The notes below the pieces were generated by a model. That model did no database searches, was not told where the DNA came from, and saw only the letters and a list, made by a program, of their open reading frames with translations. Positions 15,906-24,465 of a stretch of 64,000 nt of DNA are shown here, one piece after another. This stretch comes from Pseudolysinimonas_A sp947085045 (GTDB taxonomy: Bacteria; Actinomycetota; Actinomycetes; Actinomycetales; Microbacteriaceae). Where the stretch lies: contig CAMTUU010000001.1 in NCBI GenBank assembly GCA_947085045.1, positions 248,001 through 312,000 on the forward strand, given 5' to 3'. Position numbers and translations under genes: made by a program. Position 1 is the stretch's first letter; every line of letters begins with the position of its first letter.

Positions 15906-17048
15906 CGTCAAGACGTTCTGAACTCCGAGCACCGCCGCCAGGTCGAGCAGGGCGAGGTCGCTGCCGCGCGGGCCGACGAGGCAGATCCCGACCGGCTCGG
16001 GCACGTGCAGGGCGGGCACCGAGAGTCCGGGACGACCGGTGATGCCCGCGACGACGGTCAGCCGCAGGGTCGCGCCGCGGACGGCATCCAGCTGCTCCGC
16101 CGAGGCGTCGACCGAGGGTGCCGCCGAGGACGCCGACGGCACGAGCAGCACCCGGTCGCCGAGCAGCTCGTCGAGGCGGACGCGATGGGCGGCAAGCGCC
16201 GCGCGGGCCTCGGCCTCCTCCTCGCGGGTGACCTGGGAGGCGAGGACGAAGCGTTCGCGGGCGCCGGGGCCGACGGCATCCGGATGCCCGGTGACCCACC
16301 CGCCGTCGGAGTCCCACGCCTCGGCGGCCTGCGTCACCCGGAACGCCTCGAACATCGCGGTCGGCTCGCCGAGCGCCACCTCCTCGACGTCGAGGCCCGC
16401 GATCGCGGTGGTGAACGCGTCCTGCACCGCGGTGTCGGCGAGAGCCACCAGAGCCGGATCGACGACGAAGGCGCCCGGGTCGACGGTCACGGTGCCGAGC
16501 GCGACTTCGACGACGCGGCGGAGGGTCGCGGCGTCGCGGGTCAGCCAGCCGGCGGTGTCGAAAGAGGGGGCCAGCGGCCAGACGCCCTCGAGCGGCACGG
16601 CGCCGTGGGTCGTGCGGAGGCCCCAGAGGCCCTGGTACGACGCGGGCACGCGGATCGAGCCGGCGGTGTCGGTGCCGAGTCCGATGCTCGCCTCGCCGAG
16701 CGCGACGGCGGACGCGGGTCCGCTCGACGATCCTCCGGGCAGGCCACCAGGGACGGCGGGGTTCGGCGGCGGCCCGTAGTGCGGGTTGGCGCCGGCGATG
16801 GAGTAGGCGAACTCGTCGGTGTGGGCGATGCCGCGGAGGTCGGCGCCCGCAGCGAGCAATTGCTGCACGGCGGGGGCTGAGCCGACCTCGACCGGGGCTT
16901 CGGCGAGGAACACCGGGTTGCCCACGCCGACCGCGAAGCCCTCGACGGCGAAGAGGTCCTTCACGGCGACGGTCTCGCCGCGCAGCGCACCCGCCGCGGC
17001 ACCGGCGACGAGCGGGTCGCCGAGTTCTCTCCAGACAGAGGTGTTCAC
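15903..17048 (-). CDS. Amidase-signature family amidohydrolase
   Basis: This 381-residue enzyme has the complete Ser-cisSer-Lys triad of the amidase-signature family: Lys30 in VAVKDLF, the cis-Ser in PGGSSSGPAS (about 107) and the nucleophile Ser131 in GTDTAGSIRVPAS. It hydrolyses an amide to acid plus ammonia, probably in the cytosol. It is shorter than GatA (about 480 residues), so it is a catabolic amidase. The GTG start overlaps the stop of the acetamidase/formamidase gene (GTGA); together they look like a nitrogen-scavenging pair. Allophanate hydrolase or short-chain amidase activity are possible readings; the substrate is not readable from the sequence. Confidence 0.85.
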   Translation of the reverse strand: MNTSVWRELGDPLVAGAAAGALRGETVAVKDLFAVEGFAVGVGNPVFLAEAPVEVGSAPAVQQLLAAGADLRGIAHTDEFAYSIAGANPHYGPPPNPAVPGGLPGGSSSGPASAVALGEASIGLGTDTAGSIRVPASYQGLWGLRTTHGAVPLEGVWPLAPSFDTAGWLTRDAATLRRVVEVALGTVTVDPGAFVVDPALVALADTAVQDAFTTAIAGLDVEEVALGEPTAMFEAFRVTQAAEAWDSDGGWVTGHPDAVGPGARERFVLASQVTREEEAEARAALAAHRVRLDELLGDRVLLVPSASSAAPSVDASAEQLDAVRGATLRLTVVAGITGRPGLSVPALHVPEPVGICLVGPRGSDLALLDLAAVLGVQNVLT

Positions 17049-18100
17049 CCGAAGTCCGCCTTCCTGATGCGCGCGTGCACGCCGGTCACCCGGTCGACGA
17101 CCTGGGAGATGTCGAAGTCCGTCGCCGCCGAGAGGTAGGCGTAGGCGTGCTCCTCGTCCATCGAGTAGCCGCCGACGAGGAAGCGGATGGCGGCTCGCAC
17201 CGACTTCTTCATCGCCTCGCGGAGGTCTTCGTCCATGCCGGTCGGCACCCAGTAGTCGGGCGTCTCGACGACCGGTCCGTACTCGTGCACGAACGGGGCG
17301 AACGGGTCGTCGGCCGGCACGATCCGGAAACGCAGGGTCGCCCGCAGCGACGCCTCCATCGCGGTGAGCGCGACTTCGCCGTCGCCCTGCGCGAAGTGCG
17401 GGTCGCCGGTGTAGAACAGCGCACCGGGCGCCAGCACGGGCAGGTAGAGCGTGCTGCCGACGGTCAGCAGGTTGATGTCGATGTTGCCGCCGTGGAGTCC
17501 CGGCGGCACCGAGTGCGGCCGCTCGTCGCCCGGCACCGCGACGCCCATGATGCCGAGGAACGGCGCCGTCGGGAACGACACCCGCTCGTTGGCGCCCGCG
17601 CGCAGCGGCAGGGACGCCGTGGCGTCGTCGTCGAGGCGGGCGAAGACGCTCACGGTGTGGTCGCCGCGCGGGAACTCTCCCGGCAGCGCCCCGCGGCCGT
17701 GCCGGTTCGAGATGACCCCGTACGGCACCCGCGGCCGCAGCTCGACGACCTCGATCGCCAGCAGATCCCCGGGCTGGGCGTCGCGCACGAACACCGGGCC
17801 GGTGACGACGTGCGGCCCGTCCTGCGGATCCCGGGTGCGAGTGGCGGTCAGGGCGACGGCATCCCGCAGCACGCCGTCGGCGGTGACGCCGTGGCCCGCG
17901 AAGAACGCGACCGGGTCGGAGCCCTGGTCGTCGAGCAGGCCCTCGTGGCTGATCGTGTCGATCGTCACCTCGGTGCCGGCGTCGACCTCGAGCACCGGTG
18001 CGTCGGACCCCGACGGCAGACGACCCCAGAAGACCTTAGTCGGGTCGGCCGGCAGGTAGGTGCCGCGGATCGGCCCCTCACCCGGCTGCAAGATCGTCAT
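17045..18100 (-). CDS. Acetamidase/formamidase (FmdA/AmdA family)
   Basis: A 351-residue member of the FmdA_AmdA family, which releases ammonia from formamide or acetamide. Recognisable blocks are GDLLAIEVVELRPRVPYGVISNRHGRGALP, read in two parts around residues 110-140, PPGLHGGNIDINLL near 200 and GDPHFAQGDGEVALTAMEASL near 235, where metal-binding His and Asp residues lie. It starts 10 bases after modC ends on the same strand but has its own TAACGT box six bases before the ATG, so it can be transcribed separately. It is coupled to the downstream amidase. Confidence 0.88.
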   Translation of the reverse strand: MTILQPGEGPIRGTYLPADPTKVFWGRLPSGSDAPVLEVDAGTEVTIDTISHEGLLDDQGSDPVAFFAGHGVTADGVLRDAVALTATRTRDPQDGPHVVTGPVFVRDAQPGDLLAIEVVELRPRVPYGVISNRHGRGALPGEFPRGDHTVSVFARLDDDATASLPLRAGANERVSFPTAPFLGIMGVAVPGDERPHSVPPGLHGGNIDINLLTVGSTLYLPVLAPGALFYTGDPHFAQGDGEVALTAMEASLRATLRFRIVPADDPFAPFVHEYGPVVETPDYWVPTGMDEDLREAMKKSVRAAIRFLVGGYSMDEEHAYAYLSAATDFDISQVVDRVTGVHARIRKADFG

Positions 18101-18106
18101 CCCGCC

Positions 18107-18112
18107 ACGTTA
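18107..18112 (-). promoter_or_regulatory. -10 box (TAACGT) for the acetamidase gene
   Basis: On the reverse strand TAACGT lies six bases before the ATG at 18100, partly inside the end of modC. It suggests a leaderless amidase transcript independent of the molybdate operon. Confidence 0.45.
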
Positions 18113-18802
18113 CCGAGTGAAGCGCTCCACCCACGGCGACGCGGGGGCGGCCGCGAGCGCCGCGAGCGTCCCGCGTTGCACGACCGCCCCGCGCTCGAGC
18201 ACGAGCACCTCGTCGGCGAGCGCGGCGGCGTCGTCGCGGTCGTGGGTGACGACGATCGAGGGACCGCCGAACTCGCGGAGGTGACGGGCGAGATCGGCCC
18301 GCACGTCATCCCGGATCTCGACGTCGAGCGACGCCATCGGCTCGTCGAGCAGCAGCGCCGCGGGTTCCGCGGCGAGCGCCCGGGCGAGCGCCACCCGTTG
18401 CGCCTGCCCACCTGACAGGGCGTTCGGATGCCGCTCCGCCAGCTCGACGAGGTCGAGGCGCGCCAGCCACGGCTCGGTCGTCTCGCGCGCGGCCCTCCAC
18501 CCGCCGTCGCGCACCCGGGCGGCGAACGCGACGTTGTCGCGCACGGTCAGATGCGGGAAGAGCAGGAAGTCCTGGAAGAGCATCCCGATCCCCCGGCGCT
18601 CAGCGGGTACCTCGGTCACGGCGGTTCCACCCAGGACGATCGCGCCGGTCGCGTCGACGAGGCCCGCCACCGCCGACAGGATGCTCGACTTGCCCGCGCC
18701 GTTGGGCCCGACCAGGGCGAGCACGCGCTGGTCGGGCACCTCGAACGCCGCGACGATCTGGAACGCGTCGCGCGGGATGCGGAGGTCGACGGCGAGGGTC
18801 AC
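18110..18802 (-). CDS. modC: Molybdate ABC transporter ATPase (short form, no Mop domain)
   Basis: This 230-residue ABC ATPase has Walker A GPNGAGKSS near 35, signature LSGGQAQRVALARAL near 128, Walker B ALLLDEPMASLD and a switch His in VVTHDRDD. It powers molybdate uptake with ModB. Classical ModC is about 350 residues and carries a C-terminal molybdate-sensing TOBE/Mop domain; that is absent here. A Mop-like domain is found instead in the HTH protein at the start of this operon, so sensing may have moved there. The GTG start overlaps the ModB stop (GTGA). Confidence 0.85.
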   Translation of the reverse strand: MTLAVDLRIPRDAFQIVAAFEVPDQRVLALVGPNGAGKSSILSAVAGLVDATGAIVLGGTAVTEVPAERRGIGMLFQDFLLFPHLTVRDNVAFAARVRDGGWRAARETTEPWLARLDLVELAERHPNALSGGQAQRVALARALAAEPAALLLDEPMASLDVEIRDDVRADLARHLREFGGPSIVVTHDRDDAAALADEVLVLERGAVVQRGTLAALAAAPASPWVERFTR

Positions 18803-19614
18803 CGCACGACCCCCGGCAGCCAGCGGTCGCGGAGGGTGAGCAGCACGACCGCCGAGACCGCGAGCAGCACGAGGGCGAGGGCGATCGCGACGTCGGGATC
18901 GGAGTTCATCGCCAGGTACGACGCGATCGGCAGCGTGCGGGTCACACCGGGGAACGACCCGGCGAAGGTGATGGTCGCGCCGAACTCGCCGAGGGCCCGG
19001 GTGAAGCAGAGCACCGTGCCCGCGGCGATCCCGGGAGCGACGAGCGGGAGGGTGACCAGCCGGAACGTCTGACCTGGCGTCGCGCCCAGGGTCGCGGCCG
19101 CCGACTCGCTGCGACGGTCGGCCGAGCGTAGCGCCCCCTCGACGGCGAAGACCAGGAACGGCATCGCGACGAAGGTCTGCGCGATGACGACGGCTCCGGT
19201 GGTGAACGGCAGGGTGACGCCGACCTCGGCGAGCCACTGACCGACGATGCCCCGGCGGCCGAGGAGCAGCAGCAGTGCGATGCCGCCGACGACGGGCGGG
19301 AGGACGAGCGGGATGGTGATCGCCGCCCGCAGCAGACGGCGCGGCACGACGTGCCAGTGCACCGAGTGCGACAACAGCACCGCGAGCGGGACGCCGAAGA
19401 CCAGGCAAGCGCCGGTCGAGAGCGCCGCGGTGCCGAGCGAGAGCAGCAGCGCCTGCACGACGGGCGCGCTGGTGACGAGCGTCGGGAGTTCCGCCCAGGG
19501 CGCGCGGAGGATCAGCCCGAGGAGGGGCAGTACCAGCAGGGCGAGACCGACGCCGCCGAGGACGGTGACGACCGGGCCGCTGCGACGCGCCCTACGGGGT
19601 GCCGAAGCCGGCAT
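18799..19614 (-). CDS. modB: Molybdate ABC transporter permease
   Basis: This 271-residue inner-membrane permease has about six helices and the BPD_transp_1 EAA loop around residues 190-215 (AAATLGATPGQTFRLVTLPL). The tail end, with RALGEFGATITFAGSFPGVTRTLP, is characteristic of ModB and CysTW-type permeases. Substrate is assigned from the ModA gene it overlaps by 23 bases and the regulator ahead of it. It should pair with the short ModC encoded directly after it. Confidence 0.9.
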   Translation of the reverse strand: MPASAPRRARRSGPVVTVLGGVGLALLVLPLLGLILRAPWAELPTLVTSAPVVQALLLSLGTAALSTGACLVFGVPLAVLLSHSVHWHVVPRRLLRAAITIPLVLPPVVGGIALLLLLGRRGIVGQWLAEVGVTLPFTTGAVVIAQTFVAMPFLVFAVEGALRSADRRSESAAATLGATPGQTFRLVTLPLVAPGIAAGTVLCFTRALGEFGATITFAGSFPGVTRTLPIASYLAMNSDPDVAIALALVLLAVSAVVLLTLRDRWLPGVVR

Positions 19615-20368
19615 CCGCGAACACCGTGAGCCCGTCGGGGGAACTCACGAAGTCGATGAACGCCTGCGCGAGGTCCGCGTCGGCGGCGTCGGCGAGCAGC
19701 GAGATCGGGTACCTGTTGACGACCTCCGCTGCCTCGGGCACCTCGAGGCCCTCGACGTCGTCGCCCGCGGCCTTCACGTCGGTGACGTAGACGAGGGCCG
19801 CATCCACCTCGCCGAGCGAGACTTTGGTGAGCGCCGCCTTGACGTCCTCCTCCAGGGTGTCGACCGACGGGGTGATGCCGGTCGCCGCGAATAGTTTCTG
19901 CGCGGCCGAGCCGCACGGCACGGCCGGGTCGCACAGGGCGACGGTCAGGTCGGCGTTCGCAAAGTCGGCGAGGCCGGTGACGCCCCCGGGGTTGCCGGCG
20001 GGCACGGCGATCTCGAGCACGTTGGTGAGCAGCACGGTCGGGTCGACGGTGAGCCCGGCGTCGGTGAGGGTCTTCATCGTCGACTCGTTGGCCGAGAAGA
20101 AGATGTCGGCCGGCGAGCCCGAGATGATCTGCTCGGCAAGTGCGGAGCTGCCGCCGTAGGCGATGACGACGTCGACGTCGGGGTGCGCCTCCTCGAACTG
20201 CGCGGCGAGCGCGTCGAGCGATTCGGTGAGCGATGCCGCGGCGAGGATCGTGATCGTTCCCGACAGCGTGTCGGGCGCGGTCGAGTCGGTCGCCTCGGGG
20301 GTGGGCGCGGCGCAGCCGGCCAGCAGGACGATGCCCGCGGCGGCGGCGATCACCGTCAGTCTCTTCAC
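19592..20368 (-). CDS. modA: Molybdate-binding lipoprotein
   Basis: A 258-residue solute-binding lipoprotein. The signal peptide ends at lipobox LLAGC (residues 16-20). The mature part has hallmarks of ModA: ITILAAASLTESLD near residue 45, YGGSSALAEQIISGSPADIFFSA near 75-97, and GEVDAALVYVTDV near 195 with the oxyanion-binding Ser, Ala and Tyr positions. It captures molybdate or tungstate outside the membrane. The start is a GTG two bases after the stop of the Mop-HTH gene. It heads the transporter genes. Confidence 0.92.
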   Translation of the reverse strand: MKRLTVIAAAAGIVLLAGCAAPTPEATDSTAPDTLSGTITILAAASLTESLDALAAQFEEAHPDVDVVIAYGGSSALAEQIISGSPADIFFSANESTMKTLTDAGLTVDPTVLLTNVLEIAVPAGNPGGVTGLADFANADLTVALCDPAVPCGSAAQKLFAATGITPSVDTLEEDVKAALTKVSLGEVDAALVYVTDVKAAGDDVEGLEVPEAAEVVNRYPISLLADAADADLAQAFIDFVSSPDGLTVFADAGFGTP

Positions 20369-20370
20369 GT

Positions 20371-20778
20371 TCAGTTCTCCGGGATCTCGACGGTGACGAC
20401 CGTGGCCTTCGCGCTCGCGGAGGCGAGCATTCCGGGTTCGAGGCCGAGGTCGTCGGCGGCCTCCCGCGACATCAGGGACACCACGCGGAACGGACCGGCC
20501 TGGATGACGACCTGCGCCATCACGCCGTCTTTCGTGACGGCGGTCACGATCCCGGTGAAGCGGTTGCGGGCGCTCGCCTTCGCGAGCGGGAACGCGGCGG
20601 CGAGAGCGGATGCCGTCTCCGGCTCCTGCAGGAGCGGCAGCAGGTCGGCGCCGTCGATCACCTGGCGACCGTTGTCGGCTTTGCGGATGCGCAGTTTCCC
20701 CGACTCGCCCCAGCGGCGCACGGTGTCGTCGCTGACCCCGAGCAGGGCGGCGGCTTCGCTGATCTTGAACTGATCCAT
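20371..20778 (-). CDS. Molybdate-responsive HTH-Mop regulator
   Basis: A 135-residue two-domain protein. Residues 1-50 form a MerR/excisionase-type HTH (KISEAAALLGVSDDTVRRWGESGKL). Residues 65-135 form a single TOBE/Mop domain (SARNRFTGIVTAVTKDGVMA..., then SREAADDLGLEPGMLASASAKATVV) like those that bind molybdate. Such proteins precede modABC in many actinobacteria and probably control the operon in response to molybdate. The ATG at 20778 puts the HTH at the N-terminus; a start 15 codons earlier adds unrelated residues. It ends two bases before modA. Confidence 0.82.
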   Translation of the reverse strand: MDQFKISEAAALLGVSDDTVRRWGESGKLRIRKADNGRQVIDGADLLPLLQEPETASALAAAFPLAKASARNRFTGIVTAVTKDGVMAQVVIQAGPFRVVSLMSREAADDLGLEPGMLASASAKATVVTVEIPEN

Positions 20779-20897
20779 TCGCTGAGTGTGCCATACTTCC
20801 GCATCCGCGCTTTGATTGATCACTTTTGAGCGTGTTTGCGGATCATTGCCCGCCCCACCCCTGCTTGGGGTACTGAGACTTCGTGCGCTCGACTGGG

Positions 20898-20903
20898 TAC
20901 CGT
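20898..20903 (+). promoter_or_regulatory. -10 box (TACCGT) for a leaderless transcript
   Basis: TACCGT lies six bases before the ATG at 20910. The 131-base gap to the divergent molybdate regulator gene must also hold that operon's promoter, which I could not place; a TATGGC 13 bases before its ATG is one candidate. Confidence 0.45.
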
Positions 20904-20909
20904 GATCGC

Positions 20910-21161
20910 ATGGATCTGGGAAACCTGGCGGCGCAGGGCGCCACCGTCCTCTTCTCGACGCTCCTCGTGGGGTTCGTTCTGACGATCGGGATGATGGCGC
21001 TCGGCCTCTGGATGGCGTACACGATCATCTGGAAAGCGGTCCGGAGGGGACTGCGCGAGTTCGAGGCCGAGGTTGAGCTCCCTACCCGCGCCCGTCGCAC
21101 CCGTCCGCTCGCGAGTGCGTCCCCTCCGATCCGCCCGCTGCCCGGCCCGCGCGACTGGTAG
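20910..21161 (+). CDS. Small membrane protein, unknown function
   Basis: An 83-residue protein with one long or two short hydrophobic helices (about residues 12-42, VLFSTLLVGFVLTIGMMALG then LWMAYTIIW), followed by a basic, Arg/Pro-rich cytoplasmic tail. No family is recognised. It starts at a leaderless-type ATG and lies between the molybdate operon and the cofactor genes, 55 bases before moeB on the same strand. Its role in molybdenum metabolism, if any, is guessed only from position. Confidence 0.6.
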   Translation: MDLGNLAAQGATVLFSTLLVGFVLTIGMMALGLWMAYTIIWKAVRRGLREFEAEVELPTRARRTRPLASASPPIRPLPGPRDW

Positions 21162-21216
21162 TCCCCTCGGCGCAACCGCCGAGCGTCGACCGCCGGTCGC
21201 TGGTTGAATCGGTCAC

Positions 21217-22320
21217 ATGGCCGTCGATCCCTCCTCGCCGCGATTCGCGCGCCAGCGGATCCTCGCGGGCTTCGGCAGCGACGCCCAGACGGCCCTCGCG
21301 GGAGCGCACGTGCTGGTGATCGGCGCCGGCGGACTCGGCAGCGCGATCCTCCCTCTGCTCGCGGCGGCGGGCGTCGGCATCCTCACCGTCGTCGACGACG
21401 ACACCGTCGCCGAGAGCAACCTCCATCGGCAGACGCTGCACACCGCGGGTGATGTAACCCGCAGCAAGGCCGCCTCCGCCGCCGAGACGCTGCGCGCCCT
21501 CGCCCCCGACGCCGAGATCCGCGTACTCGAGCGCCGGTTCGAAGCGGGGAAGACCTTCGACCTGCTCCTCGACGTCGACGTGCTCGTCGACGCGAGCGAC
21601 AACCCCGCCACCCGCTATCTCGCCAACGACGCCGCGACGATCCGCGGCATCCCGCTGGTCTGGGGCTCTGCCCTCGGCTACGCGGGCCAGGTCGGTGTCG
21701 CCTGGGATGAGAAGGGGATCGACTACCGGGACCTCTTCCCCGACGAGGGAGCGGCGGATGCCGGGGACACCTGCGAGATCGTCGGGGTGCTGCCCAGCGT
21801 CTGCGGGGTCATCGGCGCGATGATGGCCACCGAGGTGCTCAAACTGGTGACCGGCGTCGGCGAACCGTTGCTCGGCCGGGTCGCCGCCTATGACGCCCTC
21901 ACCGGCCGCACCCGTGAGATCGACTACCGCCGCGATCCCGAGGCCCAGCGCCCCGGGTCGCTCGAAGAGAGGACCTCGATGCCCGACTCCGACCACCTGG
22001 CCGACGCCGCCGTCAACGCCATCCAGCTGTCGGGCGAACTCGCCGGACCGAACCCACCGCTGCTCGTCGATGTGCGCGAGCCGTGGGAAGCGGAGCTGGT
22101 GAGCATCCCCGGCTCGGTGCTGATCCCGCTCGGTGAACTGCCGGAGCGGATGACCGAACTCGACTCCGACGCCGACGTCGTCCTCTACTGCCACCACGGG
22201 ATGCGCTCCGATCGCGCGCTGCAGTTCCTCCAGCGCATGGAGTTCTCGCGGGTGCGGCACCTCACCGGTGGCGTCGACGCGTACGCCGTGAAGGTCGACC
22301 CCTCGCTCGCGCGGTACTGA
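21217..22320 (+). CDS. moeB: MoeB-type adenylyltransferase with C-terminal rhodanese domain
   Basis: This 367-residue enzyme activates the C-terminal glycine of MoaD with ATP and may help load sulfur. Residues 20-60 hold the nucleotide loop GAGGLGSAILPLLAAAGVG and the DDD-TVAESNLHRQ stretch; a Cys in GDTCEIVGVLPS near 188 matches the conserved cysteine region. A rhodanese domain follows from about 270, with active-site Cys in YCHHGMRS near 328. The two CxxC zinc pairs of E. coli MoeB are not seen. It precedes moeA by one base, consistent with an operon. Confidence 0.85.
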   Translation: MAVDPSSPRFARQRILAGFGSDAQTALAGAHVLVIGAGGLGSAILPLLAAAGVGILTVVDDDTVAESNLHRQTLHTAGDVTRSKAASAAETLRALAPDAEIRVLERRFEAGKTFDLLLDVDVLVDASDNPATRYLANDAATIRGIPLVWGSALGYAGQVGVAWDEKGIDYRDLFPDEGAADAGDTCEIVGVLPSVCGVIGAMMATEVLKLVTGVGEPLLGRVAAYDALTGRTREIDYRRDPEAQRPGSLEERTSMPDSDHLADAAVNAIQLSGELAGPNPPLLVDVREPWEAELVSIPGSVLIPLGELPERMTELDSDADVVLYCHHGMRSDRALQFLQRMEFSRVRHLTGGVDAYAVKVDPSLARY

Positions 22321-22321
22321 C

Positions 22322-23512
22322 GTGGCGCGCACCCCGGTCGCCGAGCACGAGGGACGCGTGCGTGCGCTGCTCGCGCCGCTGCGCACCCGTGACGCCGAAA
22401 CGGTGTCGGTCGCTGCGGCGCTCGGCCGGGTGCTCGCTGCTCCGGTGCTCTCGCCGATCGATCTGCCGCCGTTCCGCAACTCCCAGATGGACGGCTTCGC
22501 GGTGCTCAGCGCCGACCTCGCCGCCGGGCTCCCGCTGCCGATCGCGGGCGAGATCGCCGCGGCCGCCGGAACCCCCGCGCCGCTCGTCCCCGGCACCGCC
22601 GTGCGCATCATGACCGGCGCCCCGATCCCGGAGGGAGCGGATGCCGTGGTGCCGGTCGAGGACACGACCGTCTCCGCCGACTCGACCGTCACGATCGCCT
22701 CCGAGTGGACCGCCGGGGCCTACGTGCGCGATGTCGGGTCCGACCTCCGGGCGGGCGCACAACTGCTGCCCGCCGGCATCCGTCTCTCGTCGCGTCACCT
22801 CGCCGCGCTCTCGGCGGCCGGCATCACCGCCGTCGAGGTCGGGTCGCGCGTGCGGATCGCGGTCATCTCGACCGGATCGGAACTCGTGGCGCCGGGCGAC
22901 CCGCTCGGGCCGGGGCAGATCTCCGACTCCAACAGCACCGCCCTGGTTGCCGCGGTCCGCGACGCCGCCGCCGAGATCGTGCTCGAGGGCCGGGTCGTCG
23001 ACGACCGGGGGGCCTTCGAGGCGCTGCTCGACGCCGCCGTCGCCGCGGACGCCGAGCTGATCCTCACCAGCGGCGGCATCTCGCAGGGCGAGTACGAGGT
23101 CGTGCGCGAGACCCTCGAGCCGAAGGGGGCGATCGTGGATGTGCTCGCCCTGCAGCCCGGCGGACCGCAGGCGATCGGCTCCGTCGGCGAGGTGCCCGTG
23201 GTCTGCTTCCCCGGCAACCCGGTGTCGAGCCAGCTCTCGTTCCTGCTCTTCGTCGAACCGCTGTTGCGCGAGATCGCCGGGCTGCCCGATCGCATCCGCG
23301 TGACCCGCTTGCTCGACGCCCCGCTCACCTCCGTCGAGGGCAAGCGGCAGTTCCTGCGCGGGCGGGCGCTGCCCGACGGGCGGGTGGAGACGCTGGGCGG
23401 TCCGTCGTCGCATCTCGTCGCCGCACTGGCCGCCGCCGACGTGCTGCTCGACGTGCCCGAAGAGGTGACCGAGCTGCCCGCCGGCGCGAGTGTGGAAACC
23501 TGGGAGCTATGA
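22322..23512 (+). CDS. moeA: Molybdopterin molybdenumtransferase
   Basis: This 396-residue MoeA inserts molybdate into adenylylated molybdopterin. Signature blocks are RNSQMDGFAVLSADL near 50-62, IMTGAPIPEGADAVVPVED near 100, SNSTALVAAV near 205, TSGGISQGEYEVV near 250, and FPGNPVSSQLSFLLF near 300. It begins with a GTG one base after moeB and overlaps the MoaC-MoaB gene by ATGA. Length is normal. Confidence 0.95.
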   Translation: MARTPVAEHEGRVRALLAPLRTRDAETVSVAAALGRVLAAPVLSPIDLPPFRNSQMDGFAVLSADLAAGLPLPIAGEIAAAAGTPAPLVPGTAVRIMTGAPIPEGADAVVPVEDTTVSADSTVTIASEWTAGAYVRDVGSDLRAGAQLLPAGIRLSSRHLAALSAAGITAVEVGSRVRIAVISTGSELVAPGDPLGPGQISDSNSTALVAAVRDAAAEIVLEGRVVDDRGAFEALLDAAVAADAELILTSGGISQGEYEVVRETLEPKGAIVDVLALQPGGPQAIGSVGEVPVVCFPGNPVSSQLSFLLFVEPLLREIAGLPDRIRVTRLLDAPLTSVEGKRQFLRGRALPDGRVETLGGPSSHLVAALAAADVLLDVPEEVTELPAGASVETWEL

Positions 23513-24465
23513 GCGCCCTCAGCCACCTCGACGACGAAGGTCGCGCGCGGATGATCGACGTGGGCGGCAAGGCCGTGACACGCCGGGTCGCCGTCGCGTC
23601 GGGTCGGCTCGACACCACCGCGCAGGTCGTCGCGCTGGTGCTCGCCGACGGGCTGAAGAAGGCGGATGCCCTCGCCACGGCCCGCCTGGCTGGGATCTCC
23701 GCCGCGAAGCGCACCTCCGAACTCATCCCGCTCGCGCACCTCCTGCCGCTGGACTCGGTCACCGTCGAGTTCGAACCGGGCGAGGCATCCATCGGCATCC
23801 GCGCGACCGTCGCCGTGACCGCGAAGACGGGCGTCGAGATGGAGGCGCTGACCGCCGTCGCCGTCGCCGGTCTCACGCTGCACGACATGATCAAGGCCGT
23901 GGATCCCGCCGCGGTGCTCGGCGACATCCGGCTGCTCGAGAAGTCGGGCGGCAAGCACGGCCACTGGACGCCCGCGGGCGACGCACCTGCCGCCCGCGGG
24001 ACCGCCGTCGTGATCGTCTCCTCGACCGGGGCCGCCGCCGGCACCCGCGAGGACCGCACCGGCCCGATGATCGTCGACTGGCTGACCACCCAGGGCTACA
24101 CCGTCGACTCGCCCGTGGTCGTCGCCGACGCCGACATCGCGGGCGCCCTCGGCGGTGCCGTCGCGGGAGCCCCGGCGCTCGTGATCACGACGGGCGGCAC
24201 CGGCATCCATCCGCAGGACCGCACCCCCGAGGCCACCCGCACGGTGCTCGACCGCGAGCTGCCGGGCGTCGCCGAAGCCATCCGGGCCGCCGGTCGGGCG
24301 GTCACCCCGACGGCCGCGCTGAGCCGTGCCCTCGCCGGCATCGCCGGGTCGACGATCGTCGTCAACCTGCCCGGGTCGCCGGGCGGCGTGTCCGACGGTC
24401 TCGCGGTGCTCGGCACCCTCCTGCCCCACCTGCACGACCAGATCGGCGGCGCCGGGCATGAGTGA
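23509..24465 (+). CDS. Fused MoaC-MoaB (cyclic pyranopterin synthase / molybdopterin adenylyltransferase)
   Basis: This 318-residue protein joins two cofactor enzymes. Residues 1-155 are MoaC: MIDVGGKAVTRRVAVASG, then AAKRTSELIPLAHLLPLD and VEMEALTAVAVAGLTLHDMIK, with the catalytic Lys in the KSGGK end. Residues 165-318 are MoaB/Mog-like: VVIVSSTGAAAGTREDRTGP, then ITTGGTGIHPQDRTPEAT and NLPGSPGGVSDGL. MoaC builds cyclic pyranopterin monophosphate with MoaA; MoaB activates molybdopterin with ATP for MoeA. Overlap with moeA (4 bases) and moaE (8 bases) shows tight coupling. Confidence 0.93.
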   Translation: MSALSHLDDEGRARMIDVGGKAVTRRVAVASGRLDTTAQVVALVLADGLKKADALATARLAGISAAKRTSELIPLAHLLPLDSVTVEFEPGEASIGIRATVAVTAKTGVEMEALTAVAVAGLTLHDMIKAVDPAAVLGDIRLLEKSGGKHGHWTPAGDAPAARGTAVVIVSSTGAAAGTREDRTGPMIVDWLTTQGYTVDSPVVVADADIAGALGGAVAGAPALVITTGGTGIHPQDRTPEATRTVLDRELPGVAEAIRAAGRAVTPTAALSRALAGIAGSTIVVNLPGSPGGVSDGLAVLGTLLPHLHDQIGGAGHE

